IMG/VR virus record: IMGVR_UViG_3300042563_000635
Span: 34,898-98,897 of that record
DNA from: a virus
Length of the DNA stretch: 64,000 nt
Strand: one strand, 5' to 3'
Part shown: piece by piece, positions 46,708-56,000 of the stretch
How positions within the stretch are numbered: position 1 is the stretch's first letter
Layout: every line of letters begins with the position of its first letter
Program-made: the position numbers and the translations under genes
Notes under the pieces: model-generated
Database searches by the model: none
Told to the model about the DNA's origin: nothing
Seen by the model: only the letters and a program-made list of their open reading frames with translations

Positions 46708-47619
46708 ATGAGCCTATTACCAACACCAAGAAAACCTGTCAATTACTTAAACAACAAAGACATTCTCAAAGAGATCCATGAGAGCAAAACAACGTATTGC
46801 TACTTTGCTAAACCCGAATATCATCAATATGACTATATTGTAGATATGCCACAAGAATCTTTAGAAAAATCACTAGAACATGCATTTTCAACCGAAGCGG
46901 TTCAGCAAGCACGTGAGACTAGAGCAATTAGAATGGATATAGAACAGGGCCTAGCAAAAGGAACTATTGATCCTTTATCTATACCCGTCACTGATTTAGT
47001 CTTTAGAGTAATGACTTGGGAGCACGTTCCGGTAGCTCAAAAACAACCTAGAAAAACAGTAAAAAAGAAAACAGCAAAAGATATTTTTGAGTTTGATAAC
47101 GAACAAGATGAAATTTTTGCAGATTTAGAAGACATTACCACTAAAGCTGAAGTGGATGACATGGTTCATCTTAAGGTAAATTTCCCACCGTTCCAACATT
47201 ATAAGATAGACGAAAACAATAGTTTTTATTGTATTGGAAAAAGCCATTGGACAGGTGATTTGGTTAGTGGAAGTTTTAGCAAAGACCATGGTCAAATAAC
47301 TAATAAGCTAGCTCGAATGTACATTATGATGTGCGAAAAATACGCAATGAAGTATAATTGGCGAGGATACACATACAATGATGAAATGCGTAATAGTGCT
47401 ATTCTTCAACTGACCTACGTTGGATTACGCTTTAACGAAGCCAAATCGGCAAACCCATTTGCTTACTACACGGCTGCTATCACCAATAGCTTCTGTCGTG
47501 TACTGAATACTGAAAAACGAAATCAAAATATTCGAGATGACATTTTAGAAATAAACGGTTTGAATCCAAGTTGGTCTCGTCAAGGTTCAGGTGCAGGTGC
47601 ACCGTCTTTTGAAGAATGA
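46708..47619 (+). CDS. 55: Late-transcription sigma factor gp55
   Basis: A 303-residue protein from the ATG at 46708, with CGGAG ahead of it; the longer frame to 46588 has no support. PVNYLNNKDILKEI (10-23) parallels YNYVNNKELLQAI at the start of T4 gp55. Residues about 197-271 (ITNKLARMYIMMCEKYAMKY, WRGYTYNDEMRNSAIL, NPFAYYTAAITNSFCRVLN) match the T4 sigma-region-2-like core. T4 gp55 is 185 residues; here about 160 residues, including a charged linker (KQPRKTVKKKTAK), lie between the two conserved parts. gp55 directs host RNA polymerase to TATAAATA-type late promoters, which the window contains. A clear C-terminal clamp-binding motif like that of T4 is not seen. Confidence 0.85.
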   Translation: MSLLPTPRKPVNYLNNKDILKEIHESKTTYCYFAKPEYHQYDYIVDMPQESLEKSLEHAFSTEAVQQARETRAIRMDIEQGLAKGTIDPLSIPVTDLVFRVMTWEHVPVAQKQPRKTVKKKTAKDIFEFDNEQDEIFADLEDITTKAEVDDMVHLKVNFPPFQHYKIDENNSFYCIGKSHWTGDLVSGSFSKDHGQITNKLARMYIMMCEKYAMKYNWRGYTYNDEMRNSAILQLTYVGLRFNEAKSANPFAYYTAAITNSFCRVLNTEKRNQNIRDDILEINGLNPSWSRQGSGAGAPSFEE

Positions 47620-47625
47620 TTGTCC

Positions 47626-47651
47626 AATAGAGTTGCATATGCAACTCTATT
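47626..47651 (+). terminator. Perfect inverted repeat between genes 55 and 47
   Basis: Two 13-base arms form a perfect palindrome. As RNA this gives a 10-bp stem (AATAGAGTTG/CAACTCTATT) with a six-base CATATG loop, followed by TTTTATATAA. It starts 7 bases after the gene 55 stop. It looks like an intrinsic terminator or processing site that separates 55 from 47. The stem is AT-rich, so termination may be partial. Confidence 0.6.
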
Positions 47652-47667
47652 TTTATATAATATACAA

Positions 47668-48684
47668 ATGAGTAACCTTTTCAAAAAAGCCGCTGTGTTT
47701 ACTGATATCCACTTTGGATTGAAGTCAAACAGCTTACAACATAATCAAGACTGTGCTAATTTTGTAGATTGGTTTATTGCCACTGCAAAGAAAGAAGGAT
47801 GCGAAACATGCTTCTTCTTGGGCGATTACAATCACCATAGAGCTAGTATTAATATTCAAACATTACAGTTTGGGTTACAAGCATTAGAAAAATTAAATGC
47901 TAACTTTGACGCTGTGTATTTCATCCCAGGTAACCACGATCTTTTTTATCGTGACCGCAGAGACATCCATAGTGTTGAGTGGGCTAAACATTTACCAAAT
48001 GTCAAAATCATCAACGACTTCTTTCAAGAAGGTAACGTAGTTATCGCACCGTGGCTAGTTGGTGAAGATTTCAAAAAGCTACAAAAAATGAAGGGTAAGT
48101 ATTTGTTTGGTCATCTTGAATTGCCTCGTTTCTATATGAATGCAATGGTAGAAATGCCCGATCACGGAGAAATCAATGAAGACCATATGACTGGCTTTGA
48201 GAAAGTATTTTCAGGTCATTTTCATAAACGACAATCTCGTAAGAACATTTGGTATATCGGTAATGCATTCCCGCACAATTATGCTGATGCAGGTGATGAT
48301 GCTCGTGGCATGATGATACTTGAATGGGATCAAGAGCCGGCTTTTCGTAGCTGGCCAAGACAACCAGTATTTCGAGTTCATAAGTTAAGTGATGTGTTAG
48401 AGAATCCAGAGGGTATGTTGTTAATCGACAGCCATATTAGAGTTCATTTAGACATTGATATCAGCTATGAAGAAGCCAACTTCTTACGTGAAACATTCAT
48501 ACCCGAATATAAACTACGGGAAATGGTATTGATTCCGATTAAAGGTGAGCAGCCTGTTGAAGGGCAAAGTGCTGACGGATTAAAATTTGAATCAGTTGAT
48601 CAAATTGTGATTGACCAAATCAACGCAATCGAAAGCAAGAATTTCGACAAGAAAATTCTACTAGACATTTATAACAATCTATAA
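47668..48684 (+). CDS. 47: Recombination nuclease subunit gp47 (Mre11/SbcD-like)
   Basis: A 338-residue calcineurin-type phosphoesterase. Motifs in order: FTDIHFG (I), FLGDYNHHR (II), PGNHDLF (III), then GHLE and GHFHKR, giving the Asp/His/Asn ligands of the two-metal site. With gp46 it forms the T4 Mre11-Rad50-type complex that resects DNA ends and degrades host DNA. The start at 47668 gives the family-typical N-terminus MSNLFKKAAVFTD; a TTG 16 codons upstream would run through the terminator hairpin. No Shine-Dalgarno sequence is visible before this ATG. The stop overlaps the gene 46 start as TAATG. Confidence 0.93.
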   Translation: MSNLFKKAAVFTDIHFGLKSNSLQHNQDCANFVDWFIATAKKEGCETCFFLGDYNHHRASINIQTLQFGLQALEKLNANFDAVYFIPGNHDLFYRDRRDIHSVEWAKHLPNVKIINDFFQEGNVVIAPWLVGEDFKKLQKMKGKYLFGHLELPRFYMNAMVEMPDHGEINEDHMTGFEKVFSGHFHKRQSRKNIWYIGNAFPHNYADAGDDARGMMILEWDQEPAFRSWPRQPVFRVHKLSDVLENPEGMLLIDSHIRVHLDIDISYEEANFLRETFIPEYKLREMVLIPIKGEQPVEGQSADGLKFESVDQIVIDQINAIESKNFDKKILLDIYNNL

Positions 48685-50756
48685 TGGTAACACTTAAAAA
48701 TATCACACTACGTAACTTTCTAAGTATCGGTAATGTAACTCAGGCAGTTGACTTTGACAAAAAAGAAATCACATTAATCTTAGGTGAAAACTTAGATTTA
48801 GGTGGTGACGGTGCTCGCAACGGCACTGGTAAGACTACGTTGATTCAAGGTCTGTGTTATGCACTGTTTGGTCAACCTATCAATAATATTCGTAAAGACA
48901 ACCTAGTTAATCGTACCAATACAAAGGGTATGATGGTTACACTTGAGTTCAATGTAAACGGCACAGATTATAAAATTGAACGAGGTCGCAAGCCTAATGT
49001 ATTAAAATTTTACGTCAACAACGTGCATCAAAAGGCATCAGAAGATCAACAGGGCGAGAACAAAGAAACTCAGGCATTTATTGAACGAGTCCTTAACATG
49101 TCTCTTGACATGTTTCGTCACATTGTTGTATTAAATACCTATTCAGAGCCATTTCTTGCACTGAAAAACAATGAGCAAAAAGATATCATTGAACAATTGT
49201 TAGGTATTACGTTGCTATCTGAAAAAGCAGATATAGTAAAAGAAATGATTCGCAAGAGTAAAGATGATATACAACAAGAAGAATTTAGAATCAAGGCAAC
49301 AGAAGAAGCCAACAAGCGAGTCAAAGAGCAAATTGATGCACTGAAACGTAGACAAATGCTTTGGATTAAAAAGCATGATGAGGATTTGGCTAGTCTTGCA
49401 GTTGAGTATGATGACCTAATAAAAATTGATATCGAATCTGAGTTGCAAGCACACAAAGATTTAGCTATTTGGAACAGCCAAAAGTTACAGCATGATACAT
49501 ACACCGCTTTAATTGCTAGACAAACTGCGTGGATGCAGAAACAAGACAAAGACATTGATGCATTAAAACTAAAAATGGATGTGTTGAGTCATATCGATTT
49601 TACGATTGAGTTACAGAGCCACAAAGATTTAGCACTACACAATCAGCAAGTACAGTTGAAGACTGCACAAGACCATAAAGTAGATAGCTTACGTAAGGAC
49701 ATTACTAAAGAAGGTAAAAATTACGACAAGTTAACACAAGAAATCGAAACTCTTAAAGAACACAAATGCTATGCGTGTGGCCAAGATTTTCATGACGACC
49801 AACATACAAGCGTGTTGAATAGCAAGATTGAATTATGGAACACAAGTAAAAGTCATTTAGATGATTTGAAGTTTCAATTAGATGAACTTGTTGCTAATCC
49901 TATAGTTGTAGGAAATAAACCTACACCGCACTATAAAACTGAAGCTGAGGCAGTTCGGCAATCTACTGAAATTGATAACATCAAAAAACAGATAGAAGAA
50001 AAAGAGCATGAAAATAACCCCTTTAGTGAACAACTTCTTGATACGCCTAGCGTCAATCTTGGCAAAAGGCCATCTACTTATTACGATACCGAAACCCAAG
50101 CAGTTGAGCACAGAGCAAAGGTATCATCGTTACTATCACAAATTGAGATCAAAGCGCAGGAAGCTGATCCGTATCAAGAACAAGTGGTTGATATGGAAAG
50201 CAAGGCTTTACAAGAAATAAAGTTTGACGGTATAAATGATTTGACAAAAGCAATGGAACATCAAAAGTTCTTGCTTGACTTGTTGACTAGCAAAGATTCA
50301 TTTGTTCGCAAGAAAATCATTGACCAAAACTTGAGTTATCTAAACACAAGACTAACGCATTATCTTGACAAGATTGGATTGCCACATCAAGTTGTATTTA
50401 AAAACGATTTGCAAGTTGAAATAACTGAACTGGGTCGTGATCTTGATTTTGATAACTTAAGTCGAGGTGAACGTAACCGTTTAATCTTAGGCTTGAGTTT
50501 TGCATTCCGTGATGTGTATGAAAGTTTGTACGGACCTATAAACACATTGTTCATTGACGAATTGATTGATAGTGGACTTGACACAATGGGTGTTGAAAAC
50601 AGTTTAGCAATTTTGAAAGATATGAGTCGCAGACGACAGAAATCTATTTGGTTAATTAGTCACCGCGAAGAACTAGCAGGTCGTGTGCCAAACGTTCTCA
50701 AGGTAATTAAAGAAAACGGCTTTACTAGCTATAGTACAGCAGTAGACATAGAATAA
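48684..50756 (+). CDS. 46: Recombination nuclease subunit gp46 (Rad50/SbcC-like ATPase)
   Basis: A 690-residue SMC-like ATPase. The Walker A segment GARNGTGKTT is at 43-52. Two long coiled-coil arms flank a zinc-hook CYACGQ at about 362-367. The ABC signature LSRGERNRL is near 592, and Walker B TLFIDELIDSGLD near 621. Together with gp47 it processes double-strand breaks for recombination-dependent replication. It is coupled to gene 47 by a one-base overlap (TAATG). Length and motif order are normal for the family; T4 gp46 is 560 residues, so the arms here are longer. Confidence 0.94.
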   Translation: MVTLKNITLRNFLSIGNVTQAVDFDKKEITLILGENLDLGGDGARNGTGKTTLIQGLCYALFGQPINNIRKDNLVNRTNTKGMMVTLEFNVNGTDYKIERGRKPNVLKFYVNNVHQKASEDQQGENKETQAFIERVLNMSLDMFRHIVVLNTYSEPFLALKNNEQKDIIEQLLGITLLSEKADIVKEMIRKSKDDIQQEEFRIKATEEANKRVKEQIDALKRRQMLWIKKHDEDLASLAVEYDDLIKIDIESELQAHKDLAIWNSQKLQHDTYTALIARQTAWMQKQDKDIDALKLKMDVLSHIDFTIELQSHKDLALHNQQVQLKTAQDHKVDSLRKDITKEGKNYDKLTQEIETLKEHKCYACGQDFHDDQHTSVLNSKIELWNTSKSHLDDLKFQLDELVANPIVVGNKPTPHYKTEAEAVRQSTEIDNIKKQIEEKEHENNPFSEQLLDTPSVNLGKRPSTYYDTETQAVEHRAKVSSLLSQIEIKAQEADPYQEQVVDMESKALQEIKFDGINDLTKAMEHQKFLLDLLTSKDSFVRKKIIDQNLSYLNTRLTHYLDKIGLPHQVVFKNDLQVEITELGRDLDFDNLSRGERNRLILGLSFAFRDVYESLYGPINTLFIDELIDSGLDTMGVENSLAILKDMSRRRQKSIWLISHREELAGRVPNVLKVIKENGFTSYSTAVDIE

Positions 50757-50791
50757 TTTTTCACTGTCTTGTAAAGTACATAAGTAATAAT

Positions 50792-51370
50792 ATGCCAAGT
50801 CCACAAAAACAAAAAGGTTCCAGTTTCGAGCGTGAGGTTGCTCAGTATCTAAGCAAACTATACGGAGAGTCGTTTATTCGTGCTCCGGGCTCAGGAGCCT
50901 ATGTGGGCGGTAAGAATCAGTCACGAACAGAGTTCTTGCATGAGGGACAAATTCGTTCTTTTAAGGGTGACATTGTACCTGGACAAAGCTTCGTTAAGTT
51001 TAATGCAGAATGCAAATCTTACGCTGATTTCCCCTTTCACTTAGTACTTACAGGAGAGTGTAAGCAACTAAATAGTTGGCTAGATCAACTCATGGCAGTT
51101 GCTGAGCCGGGCGATGTAAACATATTGTTTATGAAATTTAACCGCAAGGGTAAATTTGTATGCGTTCCGTCAGCATTAACATGGATTACAGATCAATTTA
51201 TATACTATACTTCAGACAAGTATAATGATTGGATCATGATTGAATTCGATCATTTTTGGAAGTACAACAAAGATTTATTTAAAACATACGCATCAGGCGC
51301 AGGCACAACAGACACCAAGTCAACAATCGAAAATCTTAAAACCAAAGATATACTCTCTACCTTAAAATAA
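50792..51370 (+). CDS. PD-(D/E)XK nuclease, Holliday-junction-resolvase-like
   Basis: A 192-residue protein. KQKGSSFEREVAQYLSKLYG at the N-terminus, RAPGSGAYVGG, then KGDIV and FNAECKSY give the E...GD...ExK pattern of archaeal Hjc-type Holliday junction resolvases and related PD-(D/E)XK nucleases. Residue order is right: E14 region, the Asp of GDIV, and Glu/Lys of ECK. It sits 35 bases after gene 46, so a recombination role (resolving or cutting branched intermediates) is likely, possibly replacing T4 endonuclease VII (gp49), which is not seen here. The 35-base gap has no clear Shine-Dalgarno sequence. Confidence 0.68.
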   Translation: MPSPQKQKGSSFEREVAQYLSKLYGESFIRAPGSGAYVGGKNQSRTEFLHEGQIRSFKGDIVPGQSFVKFNAECKSYADFPFHLVLTGECKQLNSWLDQLMAVAEPGDVNILFMKFNRKGKFVCVPSALTWITDQFIYYTSDKYNDWIMIEFDHFWKYNKDLFKTYASGAGTTDTKSTIENLKTKDILSTLK

Positions 51371-51923
51371 AAACACTTTAGTCTTTAAACTAGTTTGGTC
51401 GGGGTTCCTCGACTCTCCTTGAGATTGTACAGATTGTGCTGTGCCGTCAGATTCTGGAGTAGCAGAAATTAATTTTTCTGGATATACCGAGAAGGCAATC
51501 GACAAAGCGAACCTTCAACAAGTCTATAACAACTTTATCTTTGCGTTATAGAATGTGCGTTGCGAAGGCGTCAATTGAAAGATCATTGATAGACCTAACT
51601 ACAGTCCCATAAACTTTACAGAGCAACCGGTAGCGTAGATGTAGCAGAAATAGCTGACACTACGGGGAATAGATAACAATGGATGACGGGCAAGTAAACT
51701 CTTTACCAATGGTGGTGCTTTTTAGCACTACCATGGCTTCAAGTGCAAGTACTAATGTTATGTTATCCATGATAGAAAGAACACTAATTAATGTGAAACA
51801 GTATAAGGACGAGCGTAGCGAAGTTCTTAGATGTCCGAAGGACATCTCTATAAGAGAAAAAAGATAAAAAGAATAAGCCGATAATTGACTAAATGAATAG
51901 TTACGGCTTTTAGAGAGATACCA
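51371..51923. other. Unassigned 550-base stretch rich in hairpins
   Basis: No coding region is convincing here, and no tRNA cloverleaf or T-loop was found. Stem-loops are frequent: 51398-51413 (GTCGGG/CTCGAC), 51709-51734 (11-bp stem, TTTT loop), 51804-51829 (TAAGGAC/GTTCTTA with one G-U pair) and 51829-51847 (AGATGTCC/GGACATCT with a GAA loop). A 62-codon frame at 51679-51867 runs straight through three of them and resembles nothing I know. The region lies between convergent genes. A structured non-coding RNA, or debris of a lost gene, are both possible. Confidence 0.45.
51875..51909. terminator. Probable bidirectional terminator between converging operons
   Basis: AAGCCG (51875-51880) pairs with CGGCTT (51904-51909), with further TAA/TTA pairing inside. 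Read on the minus strand, it lies about 15 bases after the end of the frameshift extension and is followed by a long T-rich run. Read on the plus strand, only TTTT follows. Confidence 0.5.
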
Positions 51924-52154
51924 TCAGAAGAACGGGAGTCCAGACTTCTTAGTTACTTCTAGGTTACCGTCTATTAGTTCTTTTAATTGCTCACGTTCGG
52001 AAGTGGACATATTCAGAACATCTTCATATGTCGCACCTCCCCTCATATACCATGCCATGGACATGGCACTTTTCTTTATCTCTGAGACGGCTTTTTCATA
52101 ACCATCCAGTAGCTTCTGTATGCCTTCGGAGTCAAGGCGGAGAAGCGTTAGGCG
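51924..52154 (-). CDS. 51: gp51-like -1 frameshift extension of the gp26-like protein
   Basis: A 76-codon frame with no start codon of its own near its beginning. It lies in the -1 frame relative to the gp26-like gene and overlaps its last codons. At the join, the heptamer T-TTT-TTC (52160-52154) is in the correct phase for a -1 slip, two codons before the zero-frame TAA. The product would be 274 residues of the gp26-like protein plus 76. The extension contains EGIQKLLDGYEKAVSEIKKS, MSMAWYMRGGATYEDVLNMS and the terminal TKKSGLPFF, which I recall as a conserved ending in T4-like phages. The layout recalls the G/GT tail chaperones of other phages. Confidence 0.72.
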   Translation of the reverse strand, partial: RLTLLRLDSEGIQKLLDGYEKAVSEIKKSAMSMAWYMRGGATYEDVLNMSTSEREQLKELIDGNLEVTKKSGLPFF

Positions 52155-52978
52155 AAAAAATCTGATGTATTCAATGTAAATGGTTGTTCGTACTCATTAG
52201 TACAGTGTACACATTTAATTCGTAATGGTTTGATTTCCGTTTGTGATTTTAAATTTGCATTGTAATCACGCAATGTAACATACATATTTTTATCACAGTT
52301 ATTCAAGAAATCTAAGATGAATTCTTTGTTATCTACTCGGGCAGAAGGAGTATTAATGTATTCGATAGCACCAGTTAACAACTTGATTGTTAATTGAGTT
52401 ATTCTCTTTAGTGCTTCTTGGCCACGTGTTTTACGAACTTCTTCATCAGGTTCGTTTTCTAGCATGATAAACACACGTTGAATTTCAATTTGACCAATAC
52501 TGGCCTCGTTCATTTCTTTATATGACAATGGTCTAAATTTGATCTTTAGATCATTGGTTTCTAGTTCAGTGTCATAATTTCCAGGTCTCATCTGACTCAA
52601 CAGGTTGATGAGGTTTATACCATATTTTCCAATGTCCTTACATGCAGGGCATTCGGATTCGATCTCCATATCATTTCCGCCACCAGCAGCACGAATGCCA
52701 ATTAGGATAGCATCTAAGTCCATACTATTGATTGCCCATGGGTCTTTGATGTTTGGTACACAGCTTTTCATTAATTCTGCCATAGCTGTACCGTTGTACA
52801 GTGCGTCAGGTGTTTTTGTAGTAATCTCATCTATAGCTGTCATAGGGAAGATTGGGATCTCGCCGTTTTCGGGCATGTCTATTACTCCCTGCGGATAATA
52901 TTTACCACCGCTAGGTAATTTTACATATACTGATGGACGACGGAAATACTGTTTCAGCGGGTTGTTATCTAATGCCAT
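52148..52978 (-). CDS. 26: Baseplate hub assembly protein gp26-like (T4_baseplate family)
   Basis: A 276-residue protein. ALYNGTAMAELMKSCVPNIK and DLDAILIGIRAAGGG are the family signature of T4 gp26-type proteins. Two CxxC pairs (C110/C113 and C256/C259) form a probable zinc site. T4 gp26 is needed for hub assembly but is not abundant in the virion, consistent with a chaperone. The 3' end holds a slip site leading to a gp51-like extension. It lies next to the tape-measure gene, divergently transcribed, as expected for a tape-measure chaperone. AAGGAAC precedes the start, and a long leader includes a hairpin at 53000-53017. Confidence 0.82.
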   Translation of the reverse strand: MALDNNPLKQYFRRPSVYVKLPSGGKYYPQGVIDMPENGEIPIFPMTAIDEITTKTPDALYNGTAMAELMKSCVPNIKDPWAINSMDLDAILIGIRAAGGGNDMEIESECPACKDIGKYGINLINLLSQMRPGNYDTELETNDLKIKFRPLSYKEMNEASIGQIEIQRVFIMLENEPDEEVRKTRGQEALKRITQLTIKLLTGAIEYINTPSARVDNKEFILDFLNNCDKNMYVTLRDYNANLKSQTEIKPLRIKCVHCTNEYEQPFTLNTSDFFA

Positions 52979-52999
52979 TTTTGTTCCTTTTAAGTTAAA

Positions 53000-53017
53000 A
53001 TTGGGTCGTTACCCAAT
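53000..53017. other. Hairpin in the 26/tape-measure intergenic region
   Basis: ATTGGGT and ACCCAAT form a 7-bp stem with a CGTT loop. It lies in the leader of the gp26-like message and just before the plus-strand late box. It may shape the leader RNA; no function is known. Confidence 0.5.
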
Positions 53018-53018
53018 A

Positions 53019-53039
53019 CTAAATACAAGTATATTTATT
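53019..53039. promoter_or_regulatory. Two facing late-promoter-like boxes
   Basis: Plus strand: CTAAATA at 53019-53025, 25 bases before the tape-measure ATG. Minus strand: AATAAATA at 53039-53032, reading towards gene 26. The boxes face each other 6 bases apart, so the two initiation regions overlap. Both fit the late box form used elsewhere in the window. Confidence 0.5.
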
Positions 53040-53050
53040 TGGTAAAATAC

Positions 53051-56000
53051 ATGGATGAAAATAATCAAACCAGTCAAGAAATCTTAGAACAGCTACGCAT
53101 ACAAACGGATGCTGTTAACTCCTTAGCCGGTGTTTTTGTAAAAACAATGACTACAGAACAGCGTGAGCAATGGATGCTTGACCAAAACGTAAAGCGTACT
53201 GGAAATGCGTTTGATAAATTAAATGATAATCTAAACAACCTATCCGAAGCTGAAAAAGCTAGAATTGCTGGGGAACGAGAGGCAGCGGCCGCAACTAAAG
53301 CACTCAAAGAAGCAGGCGCCTCAGCCACTAAAGGACTATTCAATCTATCTAGTACACTATCAAATACATCAGCAGACCTGACTAAGTGGGGTAGTACAAT
53401 CGGCGGCGTAGGTGATGTTGCAATGTCTGTTGGAAAACACTTTGGTGTTTTAGGTAATACAATTGGAGGTGTAATTAAGGGTTTTAGTGTTATGGCCCCT
53501 ATGTTACTCGACCAAACTCAGAAGATGCTCAAAGCTTTTGATAGCTTGAGTGAAATGGGCGGTACTACTAACATGACGACTGAGCAAGTCAGACAACTTG
53601 GTCGCGCCTCAGGATACACAGTAGATAACTTAGATAAATTTGTCAATTCTGTAAAAATTGTCGGCAAAGATATTAACGCATTAGGTGTTAATTCTGCTGA
53701 AGGTACTAAGCTGTTTGGCAAGATGACCGCAGTTGGTGAAAAGAACATACAATCTTACAATCGTTTAGGAATTAGTCAAGAGCAATTAACTGAAGCTCAG
53801 GCGATGTATGTTAAACAAAGCTCTAATGCTGGTATGGCTTTGTCAAAAAGTCCCAAAGAATTACAAAAAGCATCATTGGAATATGTAGATCAGTTAGTCA
53901 AGCTCAAAGAATTAACTGGTATGTCGATAAAAGAGAGTCAATCGGCACTTGATGCTGCAATGGCTCAAGAAAACTTTAACGCATACATACACACTAAATC
54001 TATGGAACGTTCTGAGTTGGAATCACGGGCGGCAAAAGAAACTGATCCAATACGACAAAAAGAATTAAAAGAGAGAGCGGCACAAATAGATCAAGTCATC
54101 AAATCTAAACAAGAAATGGCTATGTGGTCTCAGTCTAACGAAAGTGCAAGAGATTCTACTGCGTTGCTACAGAGTATTTCTAGAGACAGTGCACCAGTTT
54201 ACACCCAAGCAAATGCTCATTTCTTGACGGCAGGTAGAAATATTGAAGGTGTTGCAGAAAAACTAAACAAAGGACAGAGCGCATTACGTGATTATCAAGG
54301 AGAAATTGCTAAATCTACTACCAATGTTAACAAAAAGATGGGCGAAAGTATGTATGCATACGGCGACGCCTCGAAGCAGATTCAAGAATCTATGGGTGTT
54401 GATAACCAGGCAAGAAAAAATGCCGCTAGATTCATGGAGTCTCAGACAGAAGAAGGTAAAAAACGTATAGCGGCAGAAGATAAAGCCACAGAAGAACAGA
54501 TAAGAAGACGAAAAGAACAAGGCGAGATTTTAGATGCTGCTGGCAAACCAATGCGTGATGGTGCAAAAGATACAGAGAACACTGTACTATCATTGGAACG
54601 TGCATTACGTGGTCTAAAAGACGATTTATTGGGAGCACTGAATCCATTTACTAAGTCAACATTTGCAGCCAGCGCCGCTAGTACAGCCTTAGCAGCCGCG
54701 GCAGGAATAGCCGCGTATAAGTTAGGTAAGATGGGAGTAGGCTCCGCAGTAGGTGGCATTGGTGACTTAATGAACAAAGGTTTGCCTGGTCGTGCCGGCC
54801 CAGCTGCCGGATCACTATCAGGTTGGAAAGCAGGCGCAACAGCAGCACAGGGTGCAGTAGGTGCAACTAGTGCAGTAGGAGGTGCAGGATCTGCCGCAAC
54901 AGCCGCAACAACAGCCGCATCAGCGCTATCTAAATTAGCAGGACCATTAGCAGGATTGTCAAAGGCAGCACCATTGATCGGTACTGCAATGTCAGTTGGT
55001 TCAGGTGTAATAGATGCATATCAAGGTATAAAGAAAGCTGATAAAGACCTTAAAGAAGGTACGATAACAAAAGAAGAAGCTAGAGTTGAAAAGGGCGAAG
55101 CAGTTGGCGGTGGTGCAGGAACAGCAATTGGTGGTACAGCCGGCGCACTAAAAGGTGCAGCCGCAGGTGCCGCAATTGGTTCTGTTGTTCCTGTATTAGG
55201 TACAGCAGTAGGTGGTATCATTGGAGCCGCATTAGGCGGTTGGCTGGGTAGTAAAGCAGGTAAAGCTATTGGTGAAGTTGCTGGTGGCGGCATCGCTAAG
55301 ATGACTAGTGATGCTGACAAGAAAGTTGACGAAGCTTCTAAGAAAGCAGAAGCTAAGAAAGACGATAATCTTGCTAAAGATACCAAAGCAGGAAGTGATG
55401 TAGTTAAAGTATCCATTGTCAAAGTAGAAGATTCAAATCTAATGAAAGCATTAGGTGCAATGACACCAATGACAAAACTAGGAACACCGGAATCTACAGG
55501 AAATGTAGCTACTAAATCAGTAACCAAATCCGAAACTAAATCATTTACATTTAGTGAGATGGAACTTGCAAAGAAAGATGAAAAATTATACAAAGAATAT
55601 CTTGAAAGAAAGAAAGAATTATTTGATAAAGAATTGGAATCACGCAAAAAGAATCTTCCTAAAGACGCATCAGCACAAAGAGTACAGGGAGCTGAAAATG
55701 TAGCACGAATGATTGCTGACATGAAAGCAAAAGAAGAATTTGCAGAACGTGCAGAAAAAGTTGGCGCAGCTAAGATAGATAGACCTGTACAGGAAGTAAA
55801 AGCGGTGCCCCAGACAGCAGTAGCAAAAGCACCGGATCAACCGACTGTAGTAGCAAAAGCACCAGAAGCACCAAAAGATACAAGTAATGATGCTATACAA
55901 AGAAAAGTAAAAGAACTAGAAGAAACACGAGAAATATTTGAGAAAAAGGGCCCAGTTTCAAAAAGCGCACAAAGCGAACTTGCGTACAAAAATATCCTAC

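Noticed and set aside
51540-51640. tRNA-like folding around GTTGC/GCAAC
   Set aside because: The ends pair over 5 bp, but there is no T-loop consensus, no anticodon arm of normal size and no discriminator context.
51679-51867. A 62-codon plus-strand frame in the non-coding stretch
   Set aside because: It runs through three strong hairpins, has only a weak upstream purine run and no recognisable features; kept as a possibility within the region entry only.
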